Origin: a bacterium
Lineage (GTDB): Bacteria; Zixibacteria; MSB-5A5; GN15; FEB-12
Assembly: GCA_030605565.1 (NCBI GenBank)
Contig: JAUWIB010000039.1
Span: 1-46,548 of the forward strand
DNA length: 46,548 bases
Direction: 5' to 3'
Shown here in pieces: positions 18,350-28,623 of this stretch. Both the position numbers and the translations under genes were made by a program. Under the pieces are notes generated by a model. It was not told the origin of the DNA, made no database searches, and saw only the letters and a program-made list of their open reading frames with translations. Numbering within the stretch: the stretch's first letter is position 1; each line of letters begins with the position of its first letter.

Positions 18350-19690
18350 TCAGACTAACCGTTTGAATCCGGCCACGGCCTGCGGTCCGGCCAGACTTTT
18401 TTCCACCTCACCGTTCTTCAATAACGCCGCCAACTCCCCAAAGCACCGCTCCACGGCCTGTGAGTATGCGTTGACATGATCGTGAGTGTGGGCCAGCATC
18501 GAATAGAATGCGGTAGTGGCCAGGAACCCCTCTTCGAGCATCAACTGCACGAATTTCGCTTTGAGGGCGAGGCTGTTATCGTATTCAAAACTGAAATAAC
18601 TCAATGGCGGCAGACCACCCTCATGAACAGACAAACCGTGCCTGTCCGCCGCCGACCGCCAGGCCTGTTGAACGCGGCGACCTATGTCCATCAGATGCGA
18701 ACCGACATCGAGTCTTTGATGTTTCTCGATGGTGGCCAGAGCTGCCGTTGGTCCGATACGTTCGGTCCAGCAGGTGCTACTGATGAAGGTGCTTTGAGCC
18801 GCCTCCATCGCCTCACTGCGCCCGATGATGGCAGCGATTGGATAGCCGTTGCCGATTGCTTTCGAGAAGACCGCGATGTCCGGTTTGATGCCTAACTTGA
18901 GGTGCGCGCCTCCGGAGTTCATTCTGAAGCCGGCCGAGATTTCATCGATAACCAATAGCGCACCGGATTGTTTTGCCAGTTGCATGACACCTTCCCAGAA
19001 TCCATCGTCCGGTTGCACGGAGCGTATCGGTTCCATCACGAACGCCGCCAATTCGCCCCTGTTGTTTTCGACGATGGCTTCGAGTTCCTCAAGATGGTTG
19101 TACCTGAATGGCAGGCTGGTACCGGTCAACCCGCGCGGAACACCGCGTGGATCAAGACCGGGGAGCAGGTGTTCACCCAGTGCGTTTTCGGTGCCGAGGT
19201 TGGCGGCAAGATACCAATCATGCCAACCGTGATATCCACAGAAAGCTATCTTGTCACGTCCGGTGTGAGCGCGGGCGATACGTACCGCAATCGCCATCGC
19301 TTCACCGCCGGTGCGGGCAAAACGGACCATCTGCGCCCACGGATGGATATCGCACAGCAACTCGGCCAGTTCCACATCCTCGGGACAGTTCAGTGAACAA
19401 CTGGCGCCGGCATCTATCGCCGCGCGCACGGCGGCATCGACATCGGGGTCGGCATACCCGAGCACATTCGCTCCAATGCCGCCGATGCTCATATCGATAT
19501 AGTGATTGGCGTCGAGATCCCAGACTTCGGCCCCACGCGCTTTGCTGAAGTAGCCCGGCCACACGTCGGGCGCGAACTGATCGGGACGTTTCGACAACAG
19601 TTGGCTCAACCCGGGAATGATCTTCTTGCCGCGCTCTTGAAGAGCCAGACTCCTGGTACGACTAACGCCAGCTTTGCAACTCACATTCAT
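18350..19690 (-). CDS. class III aminotransferase (glutamate-1-semialdehyde aminomutase-like)
   Basis: CGYHGWHDWYLAAN; LLVIDEISAGFRMNSGG; PLP-lysine motif VFSKAIGNGYPIAAIIG. Confidence 0.88.
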   Translation of the reverse strand: MNVSCKAGVSRTRSLALQERGKKIIPGLSQLLSKRPDQFAPDVWPGYFSKARGAEVWDLDANHYIDMSIGGIGANVLGYADPDVDAAVRAAIDAGASCSLNCPEDVELAELLCDIHPWAQMVRFARTGGEAMAIAVRIARAHTGRDKIAFCGYHGWHDWYLAANLGTENALGEHLLPGLDPRGVPRGLTGTSLPFRYNHLEELEAIVENNRGELAAFVMEPIRSVQPDDGFWEGVMQLAKQSGALLVIDEISAGFRMNSGGAHLKLGIKPDIAVFSKAIGNGYPIAAIIGRSEAMEAAQSTFISSTCWTERIGPTAALATIEKHQRLDVGSHLMDIGRRVQQAWRSAADRHGLSVHEGGLPPLSYFSFEYDNSLALKAKFVQLMLEEGFLATTAFYSMLAHTHDHVNAYSQAVERCFGELAALLKNGEVEKSLAGPQAVAGFKRLV

Positions 19691-19698
19691 AAGAGACC

Positions 19699-20451
19699 TT
19701 AGGTATTGTCATCCATTATCGACTTTGTAAATCCTTCGTTGCGTTCAAAATCGGCGTTCAGTTTGCACAGGTCCGGACGCCTTTCCAACAACGAGCAAAT
19801 CTGCGACATCGAGAAACCGGAATCGGTCGGATACAACGCCTCATAAACTTTCGTGATGAACTCAAAATCCTCCGGTTCATCCACCGTCCATCGCAAGTGA
19901 CAAAGGTCTGTGTCGTTGGCGAAGTTGACAAGTTTGAAACGCTGCGGTTGTTGCCAGATAAACGGCGTCACATGTTCGCGCTGTGAAGGCAGCTTGGCTT
20001 CTCGCCACGCCTGCTCCAGACAATCGAAACGCATGACTTCTACATCTATTCCGTCGGGAAATGTGGGCGGGTTGATGTTGGAGGCGTAGTCGCAGTCTCC
20101 TGATCGATAGCAATCAATGACGGCATCGATCACTTGCGGATCGGCAACCGGGCAATCGCCGGTAAGCCGCACGATGTGGTCAGCCTGATAGCGCCGGGCC
20201 GCCTGGTAGAACCGATCAAGCACGTCATCAAGACTGCCGCAGTAGCATTCGATACCGAACTCTCGGCACATGTCTACCAGTTGCCGATCCTCAGGCTGGT
20301 CACTGGTGGCAACTATCAGACGGTCAATGCTTTTTGCCAGCTTCACTCGTTCCAGTTGGCGCCATAACATCGGACGTCCCAGAATCGGCATGAGAACCTT
20401 TCCCGGCAAACGCGTCGACGACAGACGGGCCTGGACAATCGCAAGAACCAT
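19699..20451 (-). CDS. SpsF/PseF-like cytidylyltransferase
   Basis: MVLAIVQARLSSTRLPGKVLMPILGRPMLWRQLER; RLTGDCPVADPQVID; QREHVTPFIW. Confidence 0.88.
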   Translation of the reverse strand: MVLAIVQARLSSTRLPGKVLMPILGRPMLWRQLERVKLAKSIDRLIVATSDQPEDRQLVDMCREFGIECYCGSLDDVLDRFYQAARRYQADHIVRLTGDCPVADPQVIDAVIDCYRSGDCDYASNINPPTFPDGIDVEVMRFDCLEQAWREAKLPSQREHVTPFIWQQPQRFKLVNFANDTDLCHLRWTVDEPEDFEFITKVYEALYPTDSGFSMSQICSLLERRPDLCKLNADFERNEGFTKSIMDDNT

Positions 20452-20454
20452 TGA

Positions 20455-21396
20455 TTACCTCCGACCGGCAGTTGCCGTTTGTTTCAATCGCCACTGTGAT
20501 GGATTCACGTAGTGCGGATCATTGACGGCCCATCGGCTGAAATCGATCTCCGGGAAATCGCGGCGCATCGAGGCAACACAAATATCCTCAAGCTCCTGTC
20601 GGGAACAGACGCCTACTATGACCGTATCGATTTGTGACAGGCCGAGGGCAAAGCGAAGCGCCCCTTCCAACGGCGTAGCGCCGGTTCGTTTTATACCGTC
20701 CCGGTAGCTCTCGATACAGTCTCGCACTGGGTCGAAGTAGGCATCAAGCGCCTGTGGCTCCATCAACAGCAGCCCCTGCAGGAACACCGAGCGGGCATGG
20801 ACCTCCACCCCCATTTGGTGCAGGCGGTCGAGTCGACCGTCGGCGATCAGTCGCTGGTCCAGCACGTTCAAAGGGAGTTGCACCAGGTCCGGGGTGAACA
20901 GGTCAAGAACGGAATCGAGTTGGGCCCCGGTGTAAACTGACACGCCGATCCTGGTTACGCGACCTGAGTCCCGAACTCGCCGGAGCGCGTCGATCAAAAG
21001 CTGGCCACCTGGTTTCAGCAGATCGTCGGCATCATGGATAAGCAAGCCATAAACGCTTTGCTGCTGGAGACGCTGCAGGGAACGATCAAATGTGCCGGTG
21101 AGATCAGCCGCATCGTTCTCGGTGATTCGATCACCCGCCGCCCTGGGAGTCTTGGTGATTATGTGAAACGGATGTTCGGGTCCGAGAATCCGCCCCAGCG
21201 TCTCCTCACTGACACCGTAAAGAGCCGCCGTATCCAGCACCGTAATACCTAAAGTAGCGGCCCGACCGACTATTTGCTCTACCTCGTCAAAGGGAACGCG
21301 ACCGTTTGGGTTGGCGATTCCGTAGTCAAGTCCGAATTGCACGGTACCGAGACCGATTTTCGCGGTACTGTTTTCATGGGGCGTCACGGTGGTCAT
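20455..21396 (-). CDS. aldo/keto reductase
   Basis: IGLGTVQFGLDYGIANPNG; LDTAALYGVSEETLGRIL; RIGVSVYTGAQL. Confidence 0.9.
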   Translation of the reverse strand: MTTVTPHENSTAKIGLGTVQFGLDYGIANPNGRVPFDEVEQIVGRAATLGITVLDTAALYGVSEETLGRILGPEHPFHIITKTPRAAGDRITENDAADLTGTFDRSLQRLQQQSVYGLLIHDADDLLKPGGQLLIDALRRVRDSGRVTRIGVSVYTGAQLDSVLDLFTPDLVQLPLNVLDQRLIADGRLDRLHQMGVEVHARSVFLQGLLLMEPQALDAYFDPVRDCIESYRDGIKRTGATPLEGALRFALGLSQIDTVIVGVCSRQELEDICVASMRRDFPEIDFSRWAVNDPHYVNPSQWRLKQTATAGRR

Positions 21397-22624
21397 TCCC
21401 CTGGTTGAGAATGCGGTGCAGCTCGTCGATCACACGTTCACAGTCGGATTCGTTCAAGTCGGGATACATGGGCAGACTCAAGGCCCGCGCGTAATACCGA
21501 TCGGTGTTCGGCATATCGCCGGGACGACCGCCGTATAGCTTTCGATAGTATGGTTGCAGATAGATCGGGATGTAGTGTACCTGGGTGCCGATGCCGGCTG
21601 CTTTTAGTCGATGCATTACGCTGGCGCGATCAATTCCGAAATGCTCGAACTCCACCTGAATGACGAAAAGATGATAGGCGTTAGTGACGCCGGGGCATTG
21701 CGCAAGCGGGCGTAGCACCGAACTGTCGAATCGGTCGGCTATCAGGTGGCGATAATGCGTCGCCAGTTTGTTTCTGGTTTGCACTGACCAATCAAGTCTC
21801 TTCAATTGGCTGGCACCGAGCGTGGCTTGAATATCGGTCAAACGGTAGTTGTGCCCCAACTGCTGCATCTCGTAGTACCACGGGTTGTCATCGCCGGAGG
21901 ACGCCATCGCCATATCTGAGTTTACGAAGTCACATTTCTGCATCCCATGGTTCCGCAGTAACCGTAGTCGTTCCGCCAGAACCGGATCATCGGTAGAAAC
22001 CGCGCCACCTTCCCCCATGGCCACATGCTTAACGGGATGAAACGAGAAAACGGCCGCATCGTTGTGTTGCCCGCTGCCGACGCGATACGAGGCACTTTTG
22101 TGTTGGTAGGCGGCTCCGAGAGCATGACAGGCATCGCTGACGACATACGCGCCGTGTGCAGTCGCCAATTCGTGGAGTCTCACCAGATCGACCGGCTGAC
22201 CGGCGAAATGAACGGGTATGACACCCTTGATTTCGTGATCGGTATCGGCTGTCAGCATATCGGACAGCAAGGTGAGGTCCATCAATCCGGTCTCCGGGTC
22301 GATGTCGATAAAGCGAACATCCGCACCCACGAACCGAGCACAATTAGCCGAAGATAGAAAACTGTTGGCGCTGGTGACGACCACATCTCCGGGTCCGATG
22401 CCTAATGCCAACATCGTCAAGTGCAGCGCCGCCGTACCGTTGGCACAAGCCACCGCCTCAGCAACGCCGACGTAATCAGCAAGTTTTCGCTCGAAAGCAG
22501 GAATAGCCGGCCCCTGGGTCCACCAGTCGGAACGCAGGACATCAACCACCGCCTGGATATCTTCTTCATCGACATGCTGGCGCCCGTAGGGCAAGAACGG
22601 TAGCTGTGTGGTGACACACGTCAT
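21374..22624 (-). CDS. pseC: UDP-4-amino-4,6-dideoxy-N-acetyl-beta-L-altrosamine transaminase (DegT/AryC1/EryC1)
   Basis: PYGRQHVDEEDIQAVVDVLRSDWWTQGPAIPAFE; DACHALGAAY; AAVFSFHPVKHVAMGEGGAV. Confidence 0.92.
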   Translation of the reverse strand: MTCVTTQLPFLPYGRQHVDEEDIQAVVDVLRSDWWTQGPAIPAFERKLADYVGVAEAVACANGTAALHLTMLALGIGPGDVVVTSANSFLSSANCARFVGADVRFIDIDPETGLMDLTLLSDMLTADTDHEIKGVIPVHFAGQPVDLVRLHELATAHGAYVVSDACHALGAAYQHKSASYRVGSGQHNDAAVFSFHPVKHVAMGEGGAVSTDDPVLAERLRLLRNHGMQKCDFVNSDMAMASSGDDNPWYYEMQQLGHNYRLTDIQATLGASQLKRLDWSVQTRNKLATHYRHLIADRFDSSVLRPLAQCPGVTNAYHLFVIQVEFEHFGIDRASVMHRLKAAGIGTQVHYIPIYLQPYYRKLYGGRPGDMPNTDRYYARALSLPMYPDLNESDCERVIDELHRILNQGNDHRDAP

Positions 22625-23721
22625 ACTTTGGCCGCTGCGACCGCCTGAAGGTCCTCCCGGATCGTCTTCAGCGACATCGCGCGATGGCCCTCGTGTTTGG
22701 GAGGATCGTCACCGGCAGCAAAGTTGGGATCGATGTGTTCCCTGATCAACCGCCGCAATTGCTCGACGTTGAGCCATTCTGAGTTGGTGCCGCTGGAATA
22801 CGAAAAACCCGGACGACAGCGACTGCCGCCGAACGTTTCCAGATATTGTGACACATCCCAGAGTCTCATTGAAGGCAGAATGACGAAGTGGTTCTCGAAT
22901 TCCAGGCTGGCCAGCGCATCGGTCTCCGTTATCATTTCCTCGTGCAGCTTCTCCCCCGGACGGATACCGATCACCTCCTGTCGACAATCCGGTGCGATAG
23001 CCTCGGCCAGATCGGTGATGCGATAGCTGGGAATCTTGGGAACATATAATTCGCCGCCCCACATGTGAGCAAGGGCATACAGAACCCGCTCTACCGCTTC
23101 CTGCAAAGTGATGTTAAATCGCGTCATGCGCGGGTCGGTGATGGGGATGACGCCCTCGGACCGCTTGTTAAGGAAGAACGGGATGACACTTCCCCGACTA
23201 CCCATGACATTGCCGTAGCGCACAACGGAGAACTTGAGATCGCGATCCCCTTTGAAGTTGTTGGCCGAAACAAACATCTTGTCCGAGCAGAGCTTGGTAG
23301 CGCCATAGAGGTTGATCGGCGCCGCCGCCTTGTCGGTGCTCAGCGCCACGACTTTCCGGACGTTGCGGTCGATGCAGGCATCGATCACGTTGGCCGCGCC
23401 GGTGACGTTGGTCTTGACGGCTTCGAACGGATTATACTCGGCTGCCGGTACTTGCTTTAGTGCGGCGGCGTGCACAACGATGTCAATGCCCTCCAAGGCC
23501 CTGTATAAGCGTTCCTTGTCGCGCACGTCGCCGATGAAATAGCGCATTTGGTGATATTTCGATTCCGGAAACTGCTGGCTCATATCGAACTGTTTCAGTT
23601 CATCGCGGGAGTAAATGACCAGCCTTCGGATATCGGGGTAACGAGTGAGGACCGTTCGCGTAAACTCTTTGCCGAAAGAACCGGTTCCACCCGTCACGAG
23701 TATTGACTTCCCTGTCAACAT
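22621..23721 (-). CDS. pseB: UDP-N-acetylglucosamine 4,6-dehydratase (inverting)
   Basis: LVTGGTGSFGKEFTRTVL; IYSRDELKQFDMSQQF; VVHAAALKQVPAAEYNPFE; GATKLCSDKMFVSANN. Confidence 0.92.
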   Translation of the reverse strand: MLTGKSILVTGGTGSFGKEFTRTVLTRYPDIRRLVIYSRDELKQFDMSQQFPESKYHQMRYFIGDVRDKERLYRALEGIDIVVHAAALKQVPAAEYNPFEAVKTNVTGAANVIDACIDRNVRKVVALSTDKAAAPINLYGATKLCSDKMFVSANNFKGDRDLKFSVVRYGNVMGSRGSVIPFFLNKRSEGVIPITDPRMTRFNITLQEAVERVLYALAHMWGGELYVPKIPSYRITDLAEAIAPDCRQEVIGIRPGEKLHEEMITETDALASLEFENHFVILPSMRLWDVSQYLETFGGSRCRPGFSYSSGTNSEWLNVEQLRRLIREHIDPNFAAGDDPPKHEGHRAMSLKTIREDLQAVAAAKV

Positions 23722-23980
23722 AGCACGTCATCCCTGTTCGCGGAGCCGCCGTCGTGCCGTTGGCTCTCATTTATGGCAACTGCGGTCGGCGTCGCAAGCG
23801 ATCACCGGCACCTGTACGCTCCGGTCATAAACAAAACGTGTGCCGAGCGGGCTAAGTGGCGGCAGGACAAGTTATTGCGATATCAACCGCGGTGAGAAAT
23901 GTCGCCCAATTGGAAAATAGATTCCCGCCCAATGGGCAAACTGTTCCAGAGTGGCTGATGCGGGTAAGAGCGATCAAGCT

Positions 23981-24448
23981 TCAATCAAGTTGGAATGGAG
24001 ACTCGGGGTCGTCCTCGTGCCGGATCTCGTCGACCGGTTGGCGCTTGCCTTCGCCGGCATAGAGTCGGTTGGGCGCATTGAAGACTAACCCGTCGATATC
24101 TCCGATATTGCGATAGGCGTGCACCACGCCGGGCGGCACAATGACCAGAGCGTGATCATTTTCGCCCACGTCAAGAACAGCTTTTTGGCCAAAGGTGGGC
24201 GATTGCCGACGGTTGTCCCACAGGTAGAGACGAAATGTGGACGGTCCGAGAAAGCAGAAAAGATCGGTTTGTTCGGCATGTTCATGCGGACCGCGGGCGA
24301 CGTCAGGCCTGGTGACTGAAATATACGCCATGGCCGGAAAGCAATCGGCATCCATTTCATCGTGACGGAACAGTTCCGCCAGCCAACCGCGGTTATCGTG
24401 GTGCTTACTGATCTCGTTTATGACAACGCCATCTATATTACAGTTCAC
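23981..24448 (-). CDS. rfbC: dTDP-4-dehydrorhamnose 3,5-epimerase family protein
   Basis: INEISKHHDNRGWLAELFRHDEM; GPHEHAEQTDLFCFLG; VIVPPGVVHAYRNIG; probable GTG start at 24448 with AAGGAG upstream. Confidence 0.85.
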   Translation of the reverse strand: MNCNIDGVVINEISKHHDNRGWLAELFRHDEMDADCFPAMAYISVTRPDVARGPHEHAEQTDLFCFLGPSTFRLYLWDNRRQSPTFGQKAVLDVGENDHALVIVPPGVVHAYRNIGDIDGLVFNAPNRLYAGEGKRQPVDEIRHEDDPESPFQLD

Positions 24449-25334
24449 AGAGTATCTCCTTACTATGCTCGTGCAAGAACGTCTCAAGGGGTGTTTTCCA
24501 GTCCGGCATCACGTTCAGCCCGGCCTCATTCAGACGTTGATTGGACAAGGTGGATCGCTTGGGACGTGGCGCCGGTCGTGGGAACTCGTCGCTGGTACAT
24601 GCTTCTACCACAACGTCTATGTCCATGGCTGCAAAGATCGCTTGCGCCAATCCATACCAGGAGGTCTCACCCCCGGACGTGGCGTGAAACAGGCCTGTAT
24701 GCCGACCCGACAGAACCGCCCGGGTCTGCCTGGCAATATCCATCGTCCAGCAGGGGGCGCCGAGTTGGTCATCCACTACCTTGAGGGGTGCAATCTCTCG
24801 TCCTCCATGCCGGTCACGCCTCTGCTGAAAACCGAGCTTGATCATGGTCTTGACAAAGTTGCGTCCGTGCCGTCCGTACAGCCAGGCAATACGTAGTATT
24901 ACGTAATCGTCCAGCGCGTTTTGCACTGCCTGCTCGCCGGCCAGTTTGCTTTGCCCGTAAACCGTCTGTGGATTGGTTTGGTCGTCTTCAGTATACGGAC
25001 GATCAGCATTGCCGTCAAAGACATAATCGGTCGAATAGTACACTATCCGGGCTCCGACTTTGCGACAGGCCAATGCTATATTCTCGGCGCCGTCCGCGTT
25101 TACAGCCATAGCCAATTCCCTGTTTCCCTCGCACCCGTCAACGTCGGTGTATGCTGCTGCGTGTAAGACTGTGCCTGGATCGGCTTTTCGGATGGCCTCA
25201 AGAGTACGCTCACGATCCCGAATGTCTAATTCATCCAGGTCGACACCACGAACTGAATGATCCGCTGAAAACGATGCGACCAAATCGCGACCAAGTTGCC
25301 CGCGGCAACCGGTGACCATAATGTCACAAGCCAC
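24438..25334 (-). CDS. rfbD: dTDP-4-dehydrorhamnose reductase
   Basis: [53 protein letters not shown]; probable GTG start (25334) overlapping the rfbA stop; ATG at 25319 is the alternative. Confidence 0.9.
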   Translation of the reverse strand: MACDIMVTGCRGQLGRDLVASFSADHSVRGVDLDELDIRDRERTLEAIRKADPGTVLHAAAYTDVDGCEGNRELAMAVNADGAENIALACRKVGARIVYYSTDYVFDGNADRPYTEDDQTNPQTVYGQSKLAGEQAVQNALDDYVILRIAWLYGRHGRNFVKTMIKLGFQQRRDRHGGREIAPLKVVDDQLGAPCWTMDIARQTRAVLSGRHTGLFHATSGGETSWYGLAQAIFAAMDIDVVVEACTSDEFPRPAPRPKRSTLSNQRLNEAGLNVMPDWKTPLETFLHEHSKEILCEL

Positions 25335-26214
25335 TGTCGACCTCGGTGATGACCTCGGCCAGGTATTTTTTGTAGGCATTGTCGACCATATTGTCCAGTA
25401 CTGTCTGCACCTGCGAGCGATTGATGAAACGCATACGGTAGGCGATCTCTTCGATGCAGGCGATTTTCTGTCCCTGCCGCCGCTCAATAGTCGCAATGAA
25501 ATTCCCGGCATCCAGCATGCTTTCGTAGGTTCCGGTGTCCAGCCAGGCAATGCCGCGCCCTAACCGCACTACTTTCAGGCCACCCTGCGCAAGATAGGCG
25601 CGATTGACATCGGTGATTTCAAGTTCGCCCCGCGCCGACGGTTTGAGTGACCGGGCGATCTCGACCACATCGGAATCGTACAGGTACAATCCGGTAACGG
25701 CGTAGTTAGACTTCGGCTGTTTCGGCTTCTCTTCGACAGAAACCACCCGACCTTCGGCGTCCCACTCGACCACACCATACCGCTCGGGATCACGGACGTA
25801 ATAGCCGAACACCATCGCTCCCTCACGAAACGAGTTCGCAGCGCGCAGGAAGTCATAGGCGCCGTAAAAGATGTTGTCGCCCAAGATCAGCGCTACCGGA
25901 TCATGGCCGATGAACTCCTCGCCGATCAGAAAGGCCTGAGCGATCCCCTTTGGCTGCTCTTGCACACGATAAGTGATGTTCAGGCCAAGCGAACGCCCAT
26001 CACCAAACAGCGCCTCAAATCGCGGCGTATCCTCGGGCGTCGAGATCAGCAATATCTCTGTAATACCGAATAACATCAACGTCGACAGCGGATAGTAAAT
26101 CATCGGTTTGTCATACACCGGGAGGAGTTGTTTGCAGACCACGTGCGTGGCCGGAAAGAGTCTCGTACCGCTGCCGCCGGCCAGTATTATTCCTTTGTTC
26201 AACACTTGATTCAT
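25324..26214 (-). CDS. rfbA: glucose-1-phosphate thymidylyltransferase
   Basis: [44 protein letters not shown]. Confidence 0.95.
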   Translation of the reverse strand: MNQVLNKGIILAGGSGTRLFPATHVVCKQLLPVYDKPMIYYPLSTLMLFGITEILLISTPEDTPRFEALFGDGRSLGLNITYRVQEQPKGIAQAFLIGEEFIGHDPVALILGDNIFYGAYDFLRAANSFREGAMVFGYYVRDPERYGVVEWDAEGRVVSVEEKPKQPKSNYAVTGLYLYDSDVVEIARSLKPSARGELEITDVNRAYLAQGGLKVVRLGRGIAWLDTGTYESMLDAGNFIATIERRQGQKIACIEEIAYRMRFINRSQVQTVLDNMVDNAYKKYLAEVITEVDSGL

Positions 26215-26226
26215 CGGAGATTATCC

Positions 26227-27282
26227 TTACCGATTGCTGTACATCTTGTCATAGTATTTCAGGTACTCCCCGCTGGCGCATTCGGCCAGCCACTGCTCGT
26301 TGTCGAGATACCAACCGACCGTTGCCCTGATCCCCTCCTCAAACGACACATTCGGTATCCAACCAGGTTCCTTTTCAATCTTTGAGGCATCGATAGCATA
26401 CCGCCGATCATGCCCTGGCCGATCGGCGACAAACTCTATCATATCTCGCCTCGGACCACCACCCAACAGTTCATCCATAATGTTGCACACGAAAGTCACC
26501 AGGTCGACATTGGCAATCTCGTTGTGTCCTCCGATGTTGTAGGTCTCACCCGCGCTGCCCCGGTGAAAAACCAGATCAAGAGCCTGGCAGTGATCCTCGA
26601 CGTACAGCCAGTCACGGACGTTTTTCCCATCGCCATAGACCGGCAGCGACAGTCCTTCCCGGGCGTTACGTATCATCAGGGGAATCAACTTCTCGGGAAA
26701 TTGGTAGGGGCCATAGTTGTTGGAGCAGTTGGTAGTGACTACATCCAATCCGTACGTTTTATGATAAGCTCTGACCAGATGATCGGCTGCCGCCTTCGAT
26801 GCCGCATACGGCGAGTTCGGTCGGTATGGTGTTGTCTCGGTGAAATAACCGGTGTCGCCGAGCGATCCGTAAACTTCGTCGGTCGAAACGTGATGAAAAC
26901 GGAATTGTCCAATCCGCTCGCGTTGTTTCAAGGCGGCGTCAAGCAAGTTGGCGGTACCGACCACGTTGGTCTGCACGAACAACATCGGACCGTCTATCGA
27001 TCTGTCGACATGCGACTCCGCCGCCAAGTGGATGACACTGTCGATCCGGTGTTGCTCAAAACAGTCCGCAACGGCTGAGCGGTCACGTATGTCCAGTTTC
27101 TCGAAGGCGTAGTTGTCACAAGTTTCGACGGAGCGCAGGTTGCTGAGATTGCCGGCATAGGTCAGGCAATCGACATTTACGAAAAAGTACGACGGGTACT
27201 TTGGCAGCAGTTGCAACAGCAAGTTCGATCCGATGAAACCGGCTCCGCCGGTTATTGCGATACGTCGTTCGTGATTTGTCAT
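26227..27282 (-). CDS. rfbB: dTDP-glucose 4,6-dehydratase
   Basis: [75 protein letters not shown]; start chosen at MTNHERR. Confidence 0.95.
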   Translation of the reverse strand: MTNHERRIAITGGAGFIGSNLLLQLLPKYPSYFFVNVDCLTYAGNLSNLRSVETCDNYAFEKLDIRDRSAVADCFEQHRIDSVIHLAAESHVDRSIDGPMLFVQTNVVGTANLLDAALKQRERIGQFRFHHVSTDEVYGSLGDTGYFTETTPYRPNSPYAASKAAADHLVRAYHKTYGLDVVTTNCSNNYGPYQFPEKLIPLMIRNAREGLSLPVYGDGKNVRDWLYVEDHCQALDLVFHRGSAGETYNIGGHNEIANVDLVTFVCNIMDELLGGGPRRDMIEFVADRPGHDRRYAIDASKIEKEPGWIPNVSFEEGIRATVGWYLDNEQWLAECASGEYLKYYDKMYSNR

Positions 27283-27539
27283 GGCGCACCTAGTCATATA
27301 CAACTTCATTAGTGTAATAAGATCGTTCCGGAACATCCACAAGATAAAACCGCGTCGGTGCGCTACGGGCATCCTCAAGCCCTGCACCACGCGAAAACCC
27401 CCATAGAAGCACCGCAAGCAAATCAATTCGATGGACGCCGGACTTACTCTGAGTGTCCTGCCGTCACCTGGTGAGAGCGGCTACATCTCGCTGCAGTGTT
27501 TCTTGCAGGTCAGGATCCTCGTGATCCTGGTGGCGTACT

Positions 27540-28493
27540 TTATCGACCCTGTCGCATGAACGGATGCGAATCTAACGTAACACCGGTCGGCTGCGCGCTA
27601 CGGATACTGTGCACGAGTACGATCGACGGTCGCGCGTCTTCCAGACCGAAGCCGCAGCCGGCCAGGATATCTTGATACACGATAGTGTGCAGGTCGGTGA
27701 ACCCGCCCGAGAACTCGATATCCTCGCCGTCGATAGTGATCGAGCGATAGGTGGGCTGACCGCTTTGCACTGCCTCAGGCGGCAGGTCCTCGCGATCAAT
27801 AGACAGAAACCATTGTACCCGTGCATTCTGCAGTTCGATAAATCCACCAACCTTGGTAGCTGTGGCCACGTGGACATTGTTGTACTGCACATCACCAAAC
27901 AACCACATGAGCATGTCAAAAAAGTGTATGCCGATGTTTGTAGCCAGCCCGCCGGAACGCTCCGGCTGACCTTTCCACGAAACGAGATACCAGGGGCCTC
28001 GCGATGTGATGTAAGTCAGGCGCACCTCGTGCTTCTTGTCGGCTGGTTGGGCGCGGAGTTTCTCACGTAACGCCACTATTGATGGATGCACTCTCAGTTG
28101 CAAAACCGTGTAAATGCGTCGGTCGCTCTCCTGTTGCAATTCTTCGAGGGCATCTATGTTCCACGGGTTGAGTACCAATGGTTTTTCACAAACAGCGTGG
28201 GCGCCTACTCGTAGCGCAAACCGGGCGTGGGCATCGTGCAAATAGTTGGGGGAGCAGATACTGACATAGTGCACGGCCTTATCTTTACTCTGCCGACGGA
28301 GCCTTTCGACGTGCCGGTCGAAGCGCTCAAACTCGGTGAAAAAGCGTACGTTCTGAAAGTAACCGTCCAGCACCCCGACCGAATCATGCGGATCGACGGC
28401 GGCTACCAACTGGTTACCGGTCTCTTTGATCGCCTTCAAATGGCGCGGTGCGATATATCCGGAAGCTCCGGTCAGCGCAAAGTTTTTCGACAT
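27540..28493 (-). CDS. Gfo/Idh/MocA family oxidoreductase (WlbA/WbpB-like)
   Basis: NFALTGASGYIAPRHLKAIKETGNQLVAAVDPHDSVG; ICSPNYLHDAHARFALRVGAHAVCEKPL. Confidence 0.87.
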   Translation of the reverse strand: MSKNFALTGASGYIAPRHLKAIKETGNQLVAAVDPHDSVGVLDGYFQNVRFFTEFERFDRHVERLRRQSKDKAVHYVSICSPNYLHDAHARFALRVGAHAVCEKPLVLNPWNIDALEELQQESDRRIYTVLQLRVHPSIVALREKLRAQPADKKHEVRLTYITSRGPWYLVSWKGQPERSGGLATNIGIHFFDMLMWLFGDVQYNNVHVATATKVGGFIELQNARVQWFLSIDREDLPPEAVQSGQPTYRSITIDGEDIEFSGGFTDLHTIVYQDILAGCGFGLEDARPSIVLVHSIRSAQPTGVTLDSHPFMRQGR

Positions 28494-28623
28494 TCTCTCT
28501 CCTGGTATTGCAGCTTCATCGCCACAAAACGTTTCCCGTGAGATAATAAAGGCAAACCCGCAAAAGGCAAAGGGGTTTTTGGAACATTTGTTGCCACGAA
28601 TCCGACCGGCGAGCCAGTGTAGG

